Shown here piece by piece: positions 8,821 to 18,721 of a DNA stretch of 64,000 nt. Location of the stretch: NCBI RefSeq assembly GCF_000016505.1, contig NC_009706.1, positions 3,782,001 through 3,846,000 on the forward strand, read 5' to 3'. This DNA is from Clostridium kluyveri DSM 555 (GTDB lineage: Bacteria > Bacillota > Clostridia > Clostridiales > Clostridiaceae). The translations under genes and the position numbers were made by a program. The notes under the pieces are model-generated. The model did not search any database. It had not been told where the DNA came from and was given only the letters and a program-made list of their open reading frames with translations. Every line of letters starts with the position of its first letter. Within the stretch, counting starts at the first letter, position 1.

Positions 8821-9441
8821 GTGTTATTGTTGAAAAGATTACAGCGAAACTTTTACAGTAAAGATACTTTATCAATTGCCAAAAATCTTTTGGGAAAAAT
8901 ATTGGTTCATGAAATAAATGGTAAGAAATTATCCGGCAGAATAGTTGAAACAGAAGCTTATAAGGGAATTATGGATAAAGCTGCTCATTCTTACATGAAT
9001 AAGAGAACAAAAAGGACAGAAGTAATGTATGGTCCCTGTGGATTTTCATATGTATTTATGATATATGGTATGTATCATTGTTTTAATGTTGTAACTGAAG
9101 ATGAAGATATCCCAGAAGCAGTACTTGTAAGAGCCATAGAACCTGTTCATCATATAGACGATATATCTCTTAACAGATATAAAAAGAAATTCGCCCATTT
9201 AAATAAGAACGAAATAAAAAACTTGACCAACGGTCCGGGCAAATTATGCAAGGCATTACTCATAGATAAGAATCAAAATCAAAAAGATCTTTGCAATAGT
9301 AATCTCTACATTGAAGATGATAATTTTAAAGACTTCAAAATAAAAAGTGCAAAAAGAATAGGTGTGGACTATGCAGGAGATGCAGCAGATTACCTCTGGA
9401 GATTTTATATAGAAAATAACTTTTACGTATCTGTAAAATGA
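8821..9441 (+). CDS. mpg: 3-methyladenine (alkyladenine) DNA glycosylase, AAG/MPG family
   Basis: The product of about 206 residues matches the AAG family along its length: RIVETEAYKG near the N terminus contains the catalytic Glu region, then MYGPCGFSYVFMIYGMYHCF and a late NGPGKLCKAL segment. The enzyme excises alkylated purines in base excision repair. The start is uncertain: GTG 8821, TTG 8827 and TTG 8830 are all in frame, and AAAGG at 8813-8817 is best spaced for TTG 8827. It is followed after 21 bp by a GIY-YIG gene, so both may be cotranscribed as a small DNA-repair unit. Confidence 0.9.
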   Translation: MLLLKRLQRNFYSKDTLSIAKNLLGKILVHEINGKKLSGRIVETEAYKGIMDKAAHSYMNKRTKRTEVMYGPCGFSYVFMIYGMYHCFNVVTEDEDIPEAVLVRAIEPVHHIDDISLNRYKKKFAHLNKNEIKNLTNGPGKLCKALLIDKNQNQKDLCNSNLYIEDDNFKDFKIKSAKRIGVDYAGDAADYLWRFYIENNFYVSVK

Positions 9442-9462
9442 ATTTGAGAAAGTGGATTATAT

Positions 9463-9738
9463 ATGGATTACGTTTATATAGTAAAATGTAGTGATAAAAC
9501 ATTATATACAGGCTATACTAATAATTTAGAAAAAAGGGTACAAGCTCATAACAACAAAAAAGGAGCCAAATACACTAAGGGCAGGCTCCCTGTACAACTT
9601 ATATATTTTGAGAAATACAACTCCAAAAAAGAAGCTCTACATAGAGAATACATTATAAAAAAAATGACCAGAAAGAATAAATTGGATTTAATTAAATCAT
9701 TTAAAAAAGATAATAAGAGTATGCTTACATTTGTATAA
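9463..9738 (+). CDS. GIY-YIG domain protein (UPF0213/YazA type)
   Basis: The 91-residue protein is essentially one GIY-YIG nuclease domain: YVYIVKC at residues 3-9, TLYTGYT, and the conserved Arg in LEKRVQAHN, followed by GAKYTKGRLPVQLIYFE, as in the YazA/YhbQ family. Members are small single-domain proteins with suspected DNA nuclease activity. It lies just downstream of the alkyladenine glycosylase gene with weak ribosome-site sequence, which fits cotranscription. In Bacillus yazA sits between yabB and rsmI; here it has moved away from that block. Confidence 0.85.
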   Translation: MDYVYIVKCSDKTLYTGYTNNLEKRVQAHNNKKGAKYTKGRLPVQLIYFEKYNSKKEALHREYIIKKMTRKNKLDLIKSFKKDNKSMLTFV

Positions 9739-9779
9739 ACATATTTATTGATAAAATTTGGAATATATATCTCAATTTT

Positions 9780-10856
9780 TTATAAGTACTTTTTTAGATT
9801 ATTTTTCTTTTTTAAAATATCCACTAGATATTTTATTTCTTGATCTTTATTTTTATCCATAATTAAAAGTACATCCTTGCAATCTACTACTATTAAATCT
9901 TTTACTCCAAATACTATAATAAGCTTATCTTCCCCGTACACAGTACAACTCTCACTAGCTTCCAATACTGCATTACCCTTTACATTATTACCATCAAAGT
10001 CTTTCAGAAATCTTCCTAAAGCATTAAAAGTTCCTATATCATCCCATAAGAACTCACATTTAATTACATAAGCCTTTCTAGTTTTTTGCATTACTCCAAA
10101 ATCTACAGATATTCCGTCTATGGAATTATATTGTTCTTTTATTATTTTTTCTTCTTGTTCTGTGTCCAAATTTTTATATATTGAAAGCATACACTTATAC
10201 ATTTTAGGGAGATATTTTTGCATTTCTCTCAAGAATACATCTGCTCTCCACACAAATATACCACTATTCCATAGATAAGTGCCTTTAAATATCAAGTCTT
10301 TGGCAACTTCTAAATTAGGCTTTTCTAGAAATCTTTCTACTTTAAAAGTAGCAATCCTAGCATTTATTCTTTCTCCCATATTTATATAGCCATACCCCGT
10401 TTCAGGTCTTGAAGGTTTAATTCCCATAGTTACAAGACCTTTTCTTCTTTCTGCTATTTCTACGGCTTGAAAAATAGTATCTATAAATAATTTCTCATTT
10501 TCTATATAATGATCCGATGGTAAAATTATCATAGTAGCAGAAGGATCTTTTTTTAACAATTTTACTGCCGAAAATCCTATACATGTAGCAGTCTCCTTAT
10601 TCTCTGGTTCTGCAAATATATTTCCTTCGTTTATATCCGGAAGTTCTTCTTGAACTTTATCTATATATTCTTTATTAGTAATTACATATATATTTTCTTC
10701 ATTGACCAAAGGCTTAATTCTATCTACCGTATTTCTTAAAAAACTTTTATTATTTATAATTTTTAGAAATTGTTTAGGATTTTTAGCCCTTGATAATGGA
10801 AATAATCTTGTTCCTTTACCACCCGCAAGAATTAGCGCATATAACAATAACTTCAC
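9780..10856 (-). CDS. manC: Mannose-1-phosphate guanylyltransferase
   Basis: The protein shows the nucleotidyltransferase signature LILAGGKGTRLFPLSR at its N terminus, then PSDHYI, TGYGYI, VERFLEKP, LWNSGIF and FLWDDIGTF. At about 358 residues it has the nucleotidyltransferase part only and lacks the cupin isomerase domain of bifunctional ManC/AlgA enzymes. It makes GDP-mannose from GTP and mannose-1-phosphate for surface glycans. The annotated GTG overlaps the GGAG ribosome site, so the in-frame TTG at 10847, eight bases after GGAG, is more likely the start. No other nucleotide-sugar gene adjoins. Confidence 0.88.
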   Translation of the reverse strand: MKLLLYALILAGGKGTRLFPLSRAKNPKQFLKIINNKSFLRNTVDRIKPLVNEENIYVITNKEYIDKVQEELPDINEGNIFAEPENKETATCIGFSAVKLLKKDPSATMIILPSDHYIENEKLFIDTIFQAVEIAERRKGLVTMGIKPSRPETGYGYINMGERINARIATFKVERFLEKPNLEVAKDLIFKGTYLWNSGIFVWRADVFLREMQKYLPKMYKCMLSIYKNLDTEQEEKIIKEQYNSIDGISVDFGVMQKTRKAYVIKCEFLWDDIGTFNALGRFLKDFDGNNVKGNAVLEASESCTVYGEDKLIIVFGVKDLIVVDCKDVLLIMDKNKDQEIKYLVDILKKKNNLKKYL

Positions 10857-10949
10857 TCCAAAAATGCTTGCTATGCTTTATAATATGTATAGGTTATTGT
10901 AAGTGTGAAATGTAATATAGTGTTTAAATGCTAAAAGTATATAAAATAG

Positions 10950-10988
10950 AAAAAAGCATTTCAAAATCACTTTTGAAACACTTTTCAC
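10950..10988 (-). terminator. Intrinsic terminator of the helicase-nuclease gene
   Basis: On the minus strand AAAAGTGTTTCAAAA pairs with TTTTGAAATGCTTTT around GTGA and runs into further T bases. It lies about 60 bp after the helicase stop codon and about 95 bp before the guanylyltransferase start, separating the two units. Confidence 0.8.
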
Positions 10989-11050
10989 CTTATAATTAGC
11001 TTTATACTTATTTTAATAATACAATACAAAACCATAATCTTTAAAAATAA

Positions 11051-14000
11051 CTACACTACTCTGAGATTTTTGGCATCAATTTCTTCTATTTTATACTGTT
11101 CTATTCCTATATCTCTTAATTTTTCCCATAATTTATTCATAACCCTTTCTGGGTCATAATAAAACTCACTTCCTCTTATCCTATAAAATATCCAACCCAC
11201 CCTTTCTAAATCTAATTGTCTCTCTACATTTTCTTTCCAATTATACTTCTCTGAATACATATCCCCATCACATATAATAGCTACCCTATTTCTAGATCCT
11301 TCTACTATAAAATCCACTTTATATTTACCTATTTTTACCTCTGGAATTACATTATACCCCTTATTTTTTATAATATTATAGATATCCTTTTGGAACCTAG
11401 ACTGGAATATATAGTCTACATTCTTATCATTCACATAATATTTATCATAATTTAAACAATAGTTTAAAAGACAATAACGTGCACACTCTACATTTAAATC
11501 TTCTAATTCTATAGAATAAAATAGCCACATTTGATTTCTGGCTCTGCTAGCTGCTACATTAAATCTTCTAATATCATTTTCTCTCATAAGAGGAGCAAAT
11601 TTCACATCATTTGAAATTACCATAGACAAGAACATTATATCCCTTTCATCTCCTTGAAAAGAATAGGCATCCCCACATATGAGCCTTCTTTTTATCATTT
11701 CTTCTGCACCTATCTTTTCCCTAAGCATACCTTCTATTAAATGTCCTTGAGCTTCTCCAAGTAAAGATATAACCCCCATAGTCATATTAGAATATTTTAT
11801 GTCATTACAACAAGCTACAACCTTCTCTACCAGACATTTTGCTTCTTTTACATTAATAGGCTTAGCAGGATCTCTCATTCCATCTTTAACTTTAATGGTA
11901 TTTATAGGAGGATAAAATTTCTCATATGCTTTAGGATATCTCAAAGGTATTATCTCTCCCGAATAGCTTAAATCATTGCTAAAATTTATTATTTCAGGAA
12001 TACACCTAAAATGCTCTTTTAACATTAATCTACTTGGAAATACCCTAAGAGCTGTATCATAAAGACTCGTTTGAAGATCAAACCATTCTTTTTGAGGTAT
12101 ATCTTTTAGATATTTATCTATCAAATTATATATGTTACTTTGGTCAATTCCAACGGTTTCTGGACTTATTTGTTTGTCATCTCCTACTATTACTGCCCTT
12201 TTAGCCCTCATGAGTGCACATAATGAAAATATATCACTTTGACTGCTTTCATCAAATATTATTACATCAAACATATTTTTAGATAACTTTATATTTTCAA
12301 TGATTCTATTTAGAGGCATAATCCATACTGGAATTACTTCTTTACACTTCTCCATTTCATTTTGAGCTATTTTCCTGTATTCAGGTACCATTTTACCTCT
12401 ACCCTTGCCAATTCTCTTTACTGCCTGAAGCCATGAGAATAAACTTCTTTTTTGATTTTCAGTAGTTTGACGTATTTCATTATACCAAGTTTTTTTCGAA
12501 ACTATATCCTTTATTATTATCTTTTCTTTATTTTTTTCCTCTTCTATACTTTCTTCTAAAGCTTCTGGACTTAAACTATACATATCATTTAAAAAATTGT
12601 TCCATTGAGTCCATCTCCATGCTTGTTCCCAATTCTTAAATTTTTCTCCTGACAAATTCCAATTTTCCATTATATTTTCAGCAGTATTAGGACATACTTT
12701 ACTGATTCTACCTAATAATTCATCTATTTTAGAAGATTTATTCTTTATAGCACTCATTTCCTTCAATCTTCCCAATGTTTGTTTAATTTTATCCGTATTC
12801 AACTCTTCTATAGCCTTATGAAGACCTTTCAGCCTTTCTGAATTACTTATTGTTTTTTTGAAAACTTCTATATATGCTTTAGCTTGATTATATTTATTTA
12901 TATTTTTTATAGCTTTTACACATTTAATTAAATATTCATAAGTTTCTTTTTTATACCAATTGATATATGGAGGAACCGATATTCTTCCAAAACTTTCCAT
13001 AATGCGCTTTTTATATTTTGTATTCCAATTTACAATTTCATTCAAATATTCTAAATTCTTTTCAATGGAAATAAGATCAGTTTCTTTTAGGTTAGTACTT
13101 ATTATTTTTCCACCATAATCTTTTATAGTGTTATTCCAAATAACTTTTAATTCTTTGAATATTTGTTCCTGCTGTGTATAAAGCTTAACTGTCATAGCTT
13201 GATTCATAGTCTTTAAAGGCTTACCATCTACTTTACAATTATCTAATATATAATTATATTCTGAATGAAGCATAATGAAAAATTTACTTATTTTTCCACT
13301 ATCATTTAAAGAATTATACAATGCATTAAACTTGTCTATGAACTTGTCCATATTAATATCTTTAGGAATTTCCACCTTATGATTTCTCAGTTGATTCCTG
13401 ATCCTGCCAAGCATTAATATATAGTTATTACTTTTATATAATAAATCCTTAAGTGTTTCTCTTGTTATATTGCTGCTGTAATAATTATACATCATGTTTC
13501 CCCACATGCCCTCTTCAAAATATGAAATTCTATTTTTACACTCCTCAATTAACTTTAATAGTTTATCGTAATCACATCTATCGTTATAAGGTATGTGCCA
13601 TCCTTCTACTGTTTTAACGCATTTTTCATATTCCATAGCCAATTGCTTGTATTCTTCTACTCTTTCACAAAACTCCTCCTCATCAGGTAGCCTGGTTACT
13701 ATATTCTTTATACTATCGAAACGACATTTTTCAGTCTTATCCAATTCTCTTAACAAATAAATTAATAGTTCAAACTCTTTTTCTGAAATAGGTATATTTT
13801 CATTAATATCCACTTTGTCATCTATCCAACTATACTTGTCCTTATTATCTTTCACCCATTTTGCCATATACATAGTATTATAATTTTTTCCCTTATAATT
13901 CACACTATAGTTTTCTAACTTCTCTACCTGTTTAAGCTTTTCGTACAAAATCTGCTGATTCTTTCTGCAATGATTCAACTTTCGTTCTAATAGTTTGATA

Positions 14001-15109
14001 TCATCATACATCACTTCAGGATCCTCTGATAAATTATCTGCTATTTTCCTTACAGATTCATTGAGATCATTTAAAGAGTTAGCATCATTCCCCAATATGC
14101 TTATACATAATGGCTTTATTTCATCCGGTATTTTCTCTGTTAATACCTTAAGCGCTCTGCTTGTCTGACTTGTTACCAATACCCTTTTCCCATAGGCAAG
14201 AAGATGACATATTAAATTTATTATAGTATGACTTTTGCCAGTACCTGGAGGACCTTGTACAACTATCCCATAATTTTCAGATATACGTTTTATTATTTCT
14301 TTTTGATCTGAGTTTGCTGGCAATGGAAAAAGTAAATCTTGTCCCACATTTCTCCATTGATTTATATCTTCTTCACTATAATCTATATCTTTTTCATCTA
14401 CTAAAGCTTTAATAGTCTCAGGTATTTTATATCCGCTATCTATTCCTTTTATTATATTATTAATTTCCACTTCCCATAACTTCATACTATTTTTTCTTGC
14501 TAAAATAACAGAAGTGTTATAGATAACCGGAAATTCTTCAAAATTAATTTTTTTCCTTAAAAATTTACTTTTATTAACCACTCCCCTAGTATCTATATTA
14601 GAAAGTAACTCTAAGAATATATCCTCAATTTCTATCATGTTCCTAGGATCTAAATTACTCTCGTTTACTTTATCCTCCAACTTAAAAATATTAGCTACAT
14701 CACATTGTTTTAAATCTTCAAATAGAAAAGTTTCCAAAGCCGTTTTGCCAGAAGGAATTAGCATAAAACTTCCTTTTACCTTATTAAACTCTATTTTCAT
14801 CCTAGTTGTTAAAATTGGATAAATAATTTTATCGTTTTCTAGCTTCCATACTATTAATCCGTGCCCGAAAACTATCTCAAAATTCTCTCCATTTTTTTCA
14901 TTTTCTTGATATAAGTTAAAAAATTCTCTGTATAGCTTATTATTATCCTTATTTACTTCTACCCAAGATTCACTGTTAGGTGTGTGGCAAAATTCTTCTT
15001 CCCAGTATAACTTATCACAATCATAAATATTTTTTACGCATTTTTGATTCAGTTCCTTTAAATTTAACAAGTAATAAAATATCCTTTTTACCTTATCCCT
15101 ATAATTCAT
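11051..15109 (-). CDS. Superfamily 1 helicase fused to a Vsr-like nuclease domain
   Basis: This 1352-residue protein begins with a region of about 270 residues without recognised motifs, then the SF1/AAA helicase core: Walker A GPPGTGKS at about 286-293, Walker B DVIIFDESSQSD near 950, GDDKQISPE, and C-terminal RecA motifs ending in RRFNVAASRARNQMWLF. Between the RecA motifs lies a helical insertion of over 550 residues. The last 110 residues form a PD-(D/E)xK nuclease of Vsr/DUF559/MTES type: KVDFIVEG, AIICDGD, a conserved RQLDLERVGW and FYRIRG. Similar SF1-helicase-Vsr proteins occur in antiphage systems (the DUF4011-helicase-Vsr type), but a clear DUF4011 was not seen. It stands alone, with its own terminator. 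Confidence 0.8.
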   Translation of the reverse strand: MNYRDKVKRIFYYLLNLKELNQKCVKNIYDCDKLYWEEEFCHTPNSESWVEVNKDNNKLYREFFNLYQENEKNGENFEIVFGHGLIVWKLENDKIIYPILTTRMKIEFNKVKGSFMLIPSGKTALETFLFEDLKQCDVANIFKLEDKVNESNLDPRNMIEIEDIFLELLSNIDTRGVVNKSKFLRKKINFEEFPVIYNTSVILARKNSMKLWEVEINNIIKGIDSGYKIPETIKALVDEKDIDYSEEDINQWRNVGQDLLFPLPANSDQKEIIKRISENYGIVVQGPPGTGKSHTIINLICHLLAYGKRVLVTSQTSRALKVLTEKIPDEIKPLCISILGNDANSLNDLNESVRKIADNLSEDPEVMYDDIKLLERKLNHCRKNQQILYEKLKQVEKLENYSVNYKGKNYNTMYMAKWVKDNKDKYSWIDDKVDINENIPISEKEFELLIYLLRELDKTEKCRFDSIKNIVTRLPDEEEFCERVEEYKQLAMEYEKCVKTVEGWHIPYNDRCDYDKLLKLIEECKNRISYFEEGMWGNMMYNYYSSNITRETLKDLLYKSNNYILMLGRIRNQLRNHKVEIPKDINMDKFIDKFNALYNSLNDSGKISKFFIMLHSEYNYILDNCKVDGKPLKTMNQAMTVKLYTQQEQIFKELKVIWNNTIKDYGGKIISTNLKETDLISIEKNLEYLNEIVNWNTKYKKRIMESFGRISVPPYINWYKKETYEYLIKCVKAIKNINKYNQAKAYIEVFKKTISNSERLKGLHKAIEELNTDKIKQTLGRLKEMSAIKNKSSKIDELLGRISKVCPNTAENIMENWNLSGEKFKNWEQAWRWTQWNNFLNDMYSLSPEALEESIEEEKNKEKIIIKDIVSKKTWYNEIRQTTENQKRSLFSWLQAVKRIGKGRGKMVPEYRKIAQNEMEKCKEVIPVWIMPLNRIIENIKLSKNMFDVIIFDESSQSDIFSLCALMRAKRAVIVGDDKQISPETVGIDQSNIYNLIDKYLKDIPQKEWFDLQTSLYDTALRVFPSRLMLKEHFRCIPEIINFSNDLSYSGEIIPLRYPKAYEKFYPPINTIKVKDGMRDPAKPINVKEAKCLVEKVVACCNDIKYSNMTMGVISLLGEAQGHLIEGMLREKIGAEEMIKRRLICGDAYSFQGDERDIMFLSMVISNDVKFAPLMRENDIRRFNVAASRARNQMWLFYSIELEDLNVECARYCLLNYCLNYDKYYVNDKNVDYIFQSRFQKDIYNIIKNKGYNVIPEVKIGKYKVDFIVEGSRNRVAIICDGDMYSEKYNWKENVERQLDLERVGWIFYRIRGSEFYYDPERVMNKLWEKLRDIGIEQYKIEEIDAKNLRVV

Positions 15110-15312
15110 AATTCCCCTCCTATAATGGCAACCAATAATTATATTTACTTTTATGTTAAATTATACCATCAATTAGAAAAAATTTCAAAAATTTCGTTAA
15201 ACAAAATTCAGATATCTGCGACAATATTTTTTTATAATGTCTAAATATAGAAAAAGAATTAGGATATTTATTAAATAGAACATAATGATTAAAATTATTA
15301 GTAAAAGTTCTA

Positions 15313-15341
15313 TTGACCAAATCAATTTATAGTAATATACT
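15313..15341 (+). promoter_or_regulatory. SigA-type promoter of the tetR-rph operon
   Basis: TTGACC (15313-15318) and TATACT (15336-15341) are separated by exactly 17 bases. Transcription would start around 15348, placing the dyad at 15354-15366 in the initially transcribed region. The 200 bp upstream, back to the helicase start, is AT-rich with no other feature I can support. Confidence 0.7.
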
Positions 15342-15353
15342 TATATCATTATA

Positions 15354-15366
15354 AACCGATTCGGTT
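15354..15366. promoter_or_regulatory. Dyad operator, probable TetR binding site
   Basis: AACCGATTCGGTT is a perfect six-base inverted repeat around one central T. It lies just downstream of the -10 element and 25 bp before the regulator's start codon, a usual place for an autoregulatory TetR operator. Its GC content stands out in the AT-rich leader. Confidence 0.65.
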
Positions 15367-15390
15367 GATAGATTTTGAGAGGTGACTTTT

Positions 15391-16005
15391 GTGAAAAATT
15401 TTTTAAATTTGCCTGTAAAAAAACAAAAGACAATTATAGATGCTGCACTTAGATCTTTTGCTGCCAATGGTTATAAGAAAACCTCCGTAAGCGATATTGC
15501 CACTGCTGCGAGAATTTCAAAAGCAATGGTATTCCATTACTTCGGTACAAAAAAATCCTTATATCTTTATTTAATTGAGCTATGCGGCAATATTATTACG
15601 AAGGAAGTTAATGAAAAATTTGATTATACCATTACTGATTTCTTTGAAAGAATTAAACTTTCATCTAATATTGAAATTGCGATTATGAGAAAACATAATG
15701 CAATTCCGGCCTTTTTAACAAGTATGTATTTTGAAAATGATGAGGAAGTAAAAGAAGACATAAGAAGCATTTTAGCGAAAGGAGAAGGTTTCAGAAACAA
15801 AATTGCTTTTGATGGTATGGACTGTTCAAAATTTAAAGAAGGTATTGATCCAAAGCTGGTTATGAAAATGCTTCTCTGGCTTACTGATGGGTATATGAAT
15901 CAATTATCAAGTAAGATAGAGATTGATTATGAAGGCTTTTTCAAAGAATTTGAGGAATGCATGGATTTACTTAGAAACAATTTTTATAAGGAGGAATATG
16001 TATGA
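15391..16005 (+). CDS. TetR/AcrR family regulator of the rph operon
   Basis: The 204-residue protein has a TetR helix-turn-helix at its N terminus: IIDAALRSFAANGYKKTSV then ISKAMVFHYFGTKKSLYLYL. The C-terminal ligand-binding part is unlike named subfamilies that I can recognise. I choose the GTG at 15391, six bases after GAGAGGTG, rather than the GTG at 15382, which lies inside that ribosome site. The stop overlaps the rph start by four bases (ATGA), so the two are translationally coupled. It probably represses itself and rph through the adjacent dyad and may sense a rifamycin-like ligand, by inference. Confidence 0.85.
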   Translation: MKNFLNLPVKKQKTIIDAALRSFAANGYKKTSVSDIATAARISKAMVFHYFGTKKSLYLYLIELCGNIITKEVNEKFDYTITDFFERIKLSSNIEIAIMRKHNAIPAFLTSMYFENDEEVKEDIRSILAKGEGFRNKIAFDGMDCSKFKEGIDPKLVMKMLLWLTDGYMNQLSSKIEIDYEGFFKEFEECMDLLRNNFYKEEYV

Positions 16006-18626
16006 GTTCATATGTGTTAGCTTTTCAAGAAATTGATAAATCAAAGCTTCCGGTAGTAGGAGGCAAAGGTGCCAATCTTGGGGAATTGTCCAGAATTAAG
16101 GAAATATCCGTTCCAGATGGTTTTTGCATAACTACTGAAGCATATAAAAGAATCGTTGACAGCAATCCCGAATTTAATGTATTAATTGATAAATTATCCC
16201 TTTTAAAGGTAGATGACAGAGGAAAAATCGGCCAGCTCAGCAAAAAAATTCGCGGAGTTATAGAAGGTATGGACATTTCAAAGGATATTGTAAAAGAGAT
16301 ATCACAATATGTTTTAAAGCTTGGGGAGAAAAATGCCTATGCCATACGTTCAAGTGCCACAGCAGAGGATTTGCCTCTAGCTTCCTTTGCAGGTCAGCAG
16401 GATACCTATCTGAATATTATGGGCAAAGATAACATACTGAAATATATCAAAAAGTGCTGGGCATCACTTTACACGGACAGAGCAGTAATCTATCGTATAC
16501 AAAATGATTTTGACCACCGCAAAATCTATCTATCTGTAGTAATACAGAAGATGGTTTTTCCACAGACTTCAGGAATAATGTTTACTGCAGATCCTGTTAC
16601 CTCCAACAGAAAGGTTGTATCCATCGATGCAAGTTTTGGGCTTGGGGAAGCCCTTGTATCCGGCATAGTAAATCCAGATATCTATAAAGTGCGACAAGGC
16701 AGGATACTAGATAAAAAGATATCCACCAAGAAATTAGCCATATATGCACTAAAGACAGGCGGCACAAAGGAGCAAGAGATTGAAACTGCACAGCAAAATA
16801 ATCAAACACTTTCAAATGATCAGATTTTACAACTAGAGAGTATGGGTAGAAAGATTGAGGCATACTTTGGATGTCCACAAGATATAGAATGGTGCTTTTA
16901 TGAAGATAAATTCTATATTGTTCAAAGTCGTCCTATCACTACATTATATCCTATACCTCCAGAAACTAAGGATGGGAAGAATCATGTATATATCTCATTT
17001 GGACACCGTCAGATGATGACCGAAGCCATGAGGCCACTAGGAATGTCTCTTTTCCAGACTTTATTCAAACAAATGATCAGCGGTGTCATGAGTGAGATGG
17101 GTGGAAGACTTTATATAGATGTATCCCGTGAGATTTCTTCACCCTTTGGCAGGATGACATTTATAAAAGGTCTTGATACGGTGGATGTTCTAATGAAGAG
17201 TGCTATTATTAACCTGACGAAACGAAAGGATTTTATGAAAACTCTGTATAAGGGAAAGACAGTCATGCCTTCAAAATCAATGTGGCTGAAATGGTTAAAC
17301 CTTACCATAAAAGACTATAGGGCAAACGACCCAGCTATAGTGGAAAGACTAATGAATAATAATAAGGATCTGATGCTAGAACTGGAGCAAAATATTACTA
17401 AAGTTTCAGGAGATAAACTGTTTGATTTTATTCTAAAGAGTATGAAGCAAATAATGGATACTATTTTTGAAAGCTATGGAGTTGTTTTTGCGGGGACCTA
17501 TGCCTCTTATTGGATAAACAAGAATATTCAAAAATGGCTTGGTAAAAAAAATGTAGCTTATATCCTTGCTCAATCTGTATCTAATAATGTTACATCTGAA
17601 ATGGGGCTTGAGCTTTTAGATGTAGCAGATGTTGCCAGGCAGTATCCGCAAGTAATTGAATATTTTCAGCAGCCGAAGGAAGCTACTTTTTTTGAAGATT
17701 TAGGTAAACTGGAAGGTGGCGTAGCTGTTACTAATTCAATTAAAGCATATCTCAAGAAATATGGTATGCGTTGTTCAGCGGAAATTGATATAACAAGAGC
17801 CCGATGGAATGAAAGGCCAACCATACTTGTTCCTGCTATTCTAAGTAATATCAATGCTTTTGGACCAAATGCACACAGTACTAAGTTTGAACAGGGAATA
17901 AAGGAAGCAAAGCAGAATGAGCAGGAAATTCTAAGTAGACTTGAGAAATTGCCCGGCGGAAAAAGAAAAGCCAAGAAGGCAAAGAAAGCAATCAGTGTTT
18001 TACGGAACTATGCCGGTTACCGCGAATTCAACAAATATGTCCTCATATGGTTTGATTGGATTATCAAACAGGCATTGGTAAAAGAAGCTGATATTTTAGT
18101 TTATAATGGCATAATAGGTCATAGAGAAGATATATATTACCTGACTTTCGATGAACTTAGAAATGTCGTTAAAACAAATAGACTGGATTACAATATCATA
18201 ACTAAGAGAAAAGAAGAATATGAAATCTTTGAAAAGCTTACACCTCCTCGTGTGATAACATCTGAAGGAGAAATTATATCTGGTAGATATGATACCCACA
18301 GCATACCTCAGGGAGCATTAGCAGGAGTGCCCGTTTCCTCAGGTGTTGTTGAGGGGCGTGCAAGGGTTGTTTTAAAAATAGAGGATGCCAATATAGAAGA
18401 AGGAGATATTTTAGTCACAACATTCACTGATCCTAGTTGGACTCCGTTATTTGTATCGATTAAGGGCTTAGTTACCGAAGTAGGCGGAATGATGACCCAT
18501 GGGGCCGTTGTTGCAAGGGAATATGGCCTACCTGCAGTGGTAAGCGTTGAGAATGCTACAAAATTAATTAAAGATGGACAGAGAATAAGGATAAATGGAA
18601 AAGAAGGGTACGTAGAAATACTGTGA
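16002..18626 (+). CDS. rph: Rifamycin (rifampin) phosphotransferase
   Basis: The 874-residue protein has the three-part layout of rifampin phosphotransferase. It has an ATP-grasp domain (YVLAFQEI, VGGKGANLGELS, AIRSSATAEDLPLASFAGQQD, DIEWCFYEDKFYIVQSRPIT), a central rifampin-binding domain of about 430 residues, and a C-terminal phosphohistidine domain with GGMMTHGAVVAREYG, the catalytic His being residue 833. The C-terminal PEP-binding barrel of PEP synthase is absent, and the protein ends NGKEGYVEIL as in known Rph. It phosphorylates rifamycins at the ansa-bridge using ATP, causing resistance. It overlaps the tetR stop, with AGGAGG upstream. Its GC content is higher than its neighbours, suggesting transfer. 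Confidence 0.88.
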   Translation: MSSYVLAFQEIDKSKLPVVGGKGANLGELSRIKEISVPDGFCITTEAYKRIVDSNPEFNVLIDKLSLLKVDDRGKIGQLSKKIRGVIEGMDISKDIVKEISQYVLKLGEKNAYAIRSSATAEDLPLASFAGQQDTYLNIMGKDNILKYIKKCWASLYTDRAVIYRIQNDFDHRKIYLSVVIQKMVFPQTSGIMFTADPVTSNRKVVSIDASFGLGEALVSGIVNPDIYKVRQGRILDKKISTKKLAIYALKTGGTKEQEIETAQQNNQTLSNDQILQLESMGRKIEAYFGCPQDIEWCFYEDKFYIVQSRPITTLYPIPPETKDGKNHVYISFGHRQMMTEAMRPLGMSLFQTLFKQMISGVMSEMGGRLYIDVSREISSPFGRMTFIKGLDTVDVLMKSAIINLTKRKDFMKTLYKGKTVMPSKSMWLKWLNLTIKDYRANDPAIVERLMNNNKDLMLELEQNITKVSGDKLFDFILKSMKQIMDTIFESYGVVFAGTYASYWINKNIQKWLGKKNVAYILAQSVSNNVTSEMGLELLDVADVARQYPQVIEYFQQPKEATFFEDLGKLEGGVAVTNSIKAYLKKYGMRCSAEIDITRARWNERPTILVPAILSNINAFGPNAHSTKFEQGIKEAKQNEQEILSRLEKLPGGKRKAKKAKKAISVLRNYAGYREFNKYVLIWFDWIIKQALVKEADILVYNGIIGHREDIYYLTFDELRNVVKTNRLDYNIITKRKEEYEIFEKLTPPRVITSEGEIISGRYDTHSIPQGALAGVPVSSGVVEGRARVVLKIEDANIEEGDILVTTFTDPSWTPLFVSIKGLVTEVGGMMTHGAVVAREYGLPAVVSVENATKLIKDGQRIRINGKEGYVEIL

Positions 18627-18721
18627 TGAACAAGTCAAAAAGATGCAATGCTAAAGGAGGACGACCTTATAGAAAGAGATAAGAAAGCCTTGAATACAAA
18701 TTTCATGCCTTATTCATATGT

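Noticed and set aside
15110-15390. Actinobacterial rifamycin-associated element before rph
   Set aside because: No such element is present; the only clear dyad is AACCGATTCGGTT, better explained as a TetR operator.
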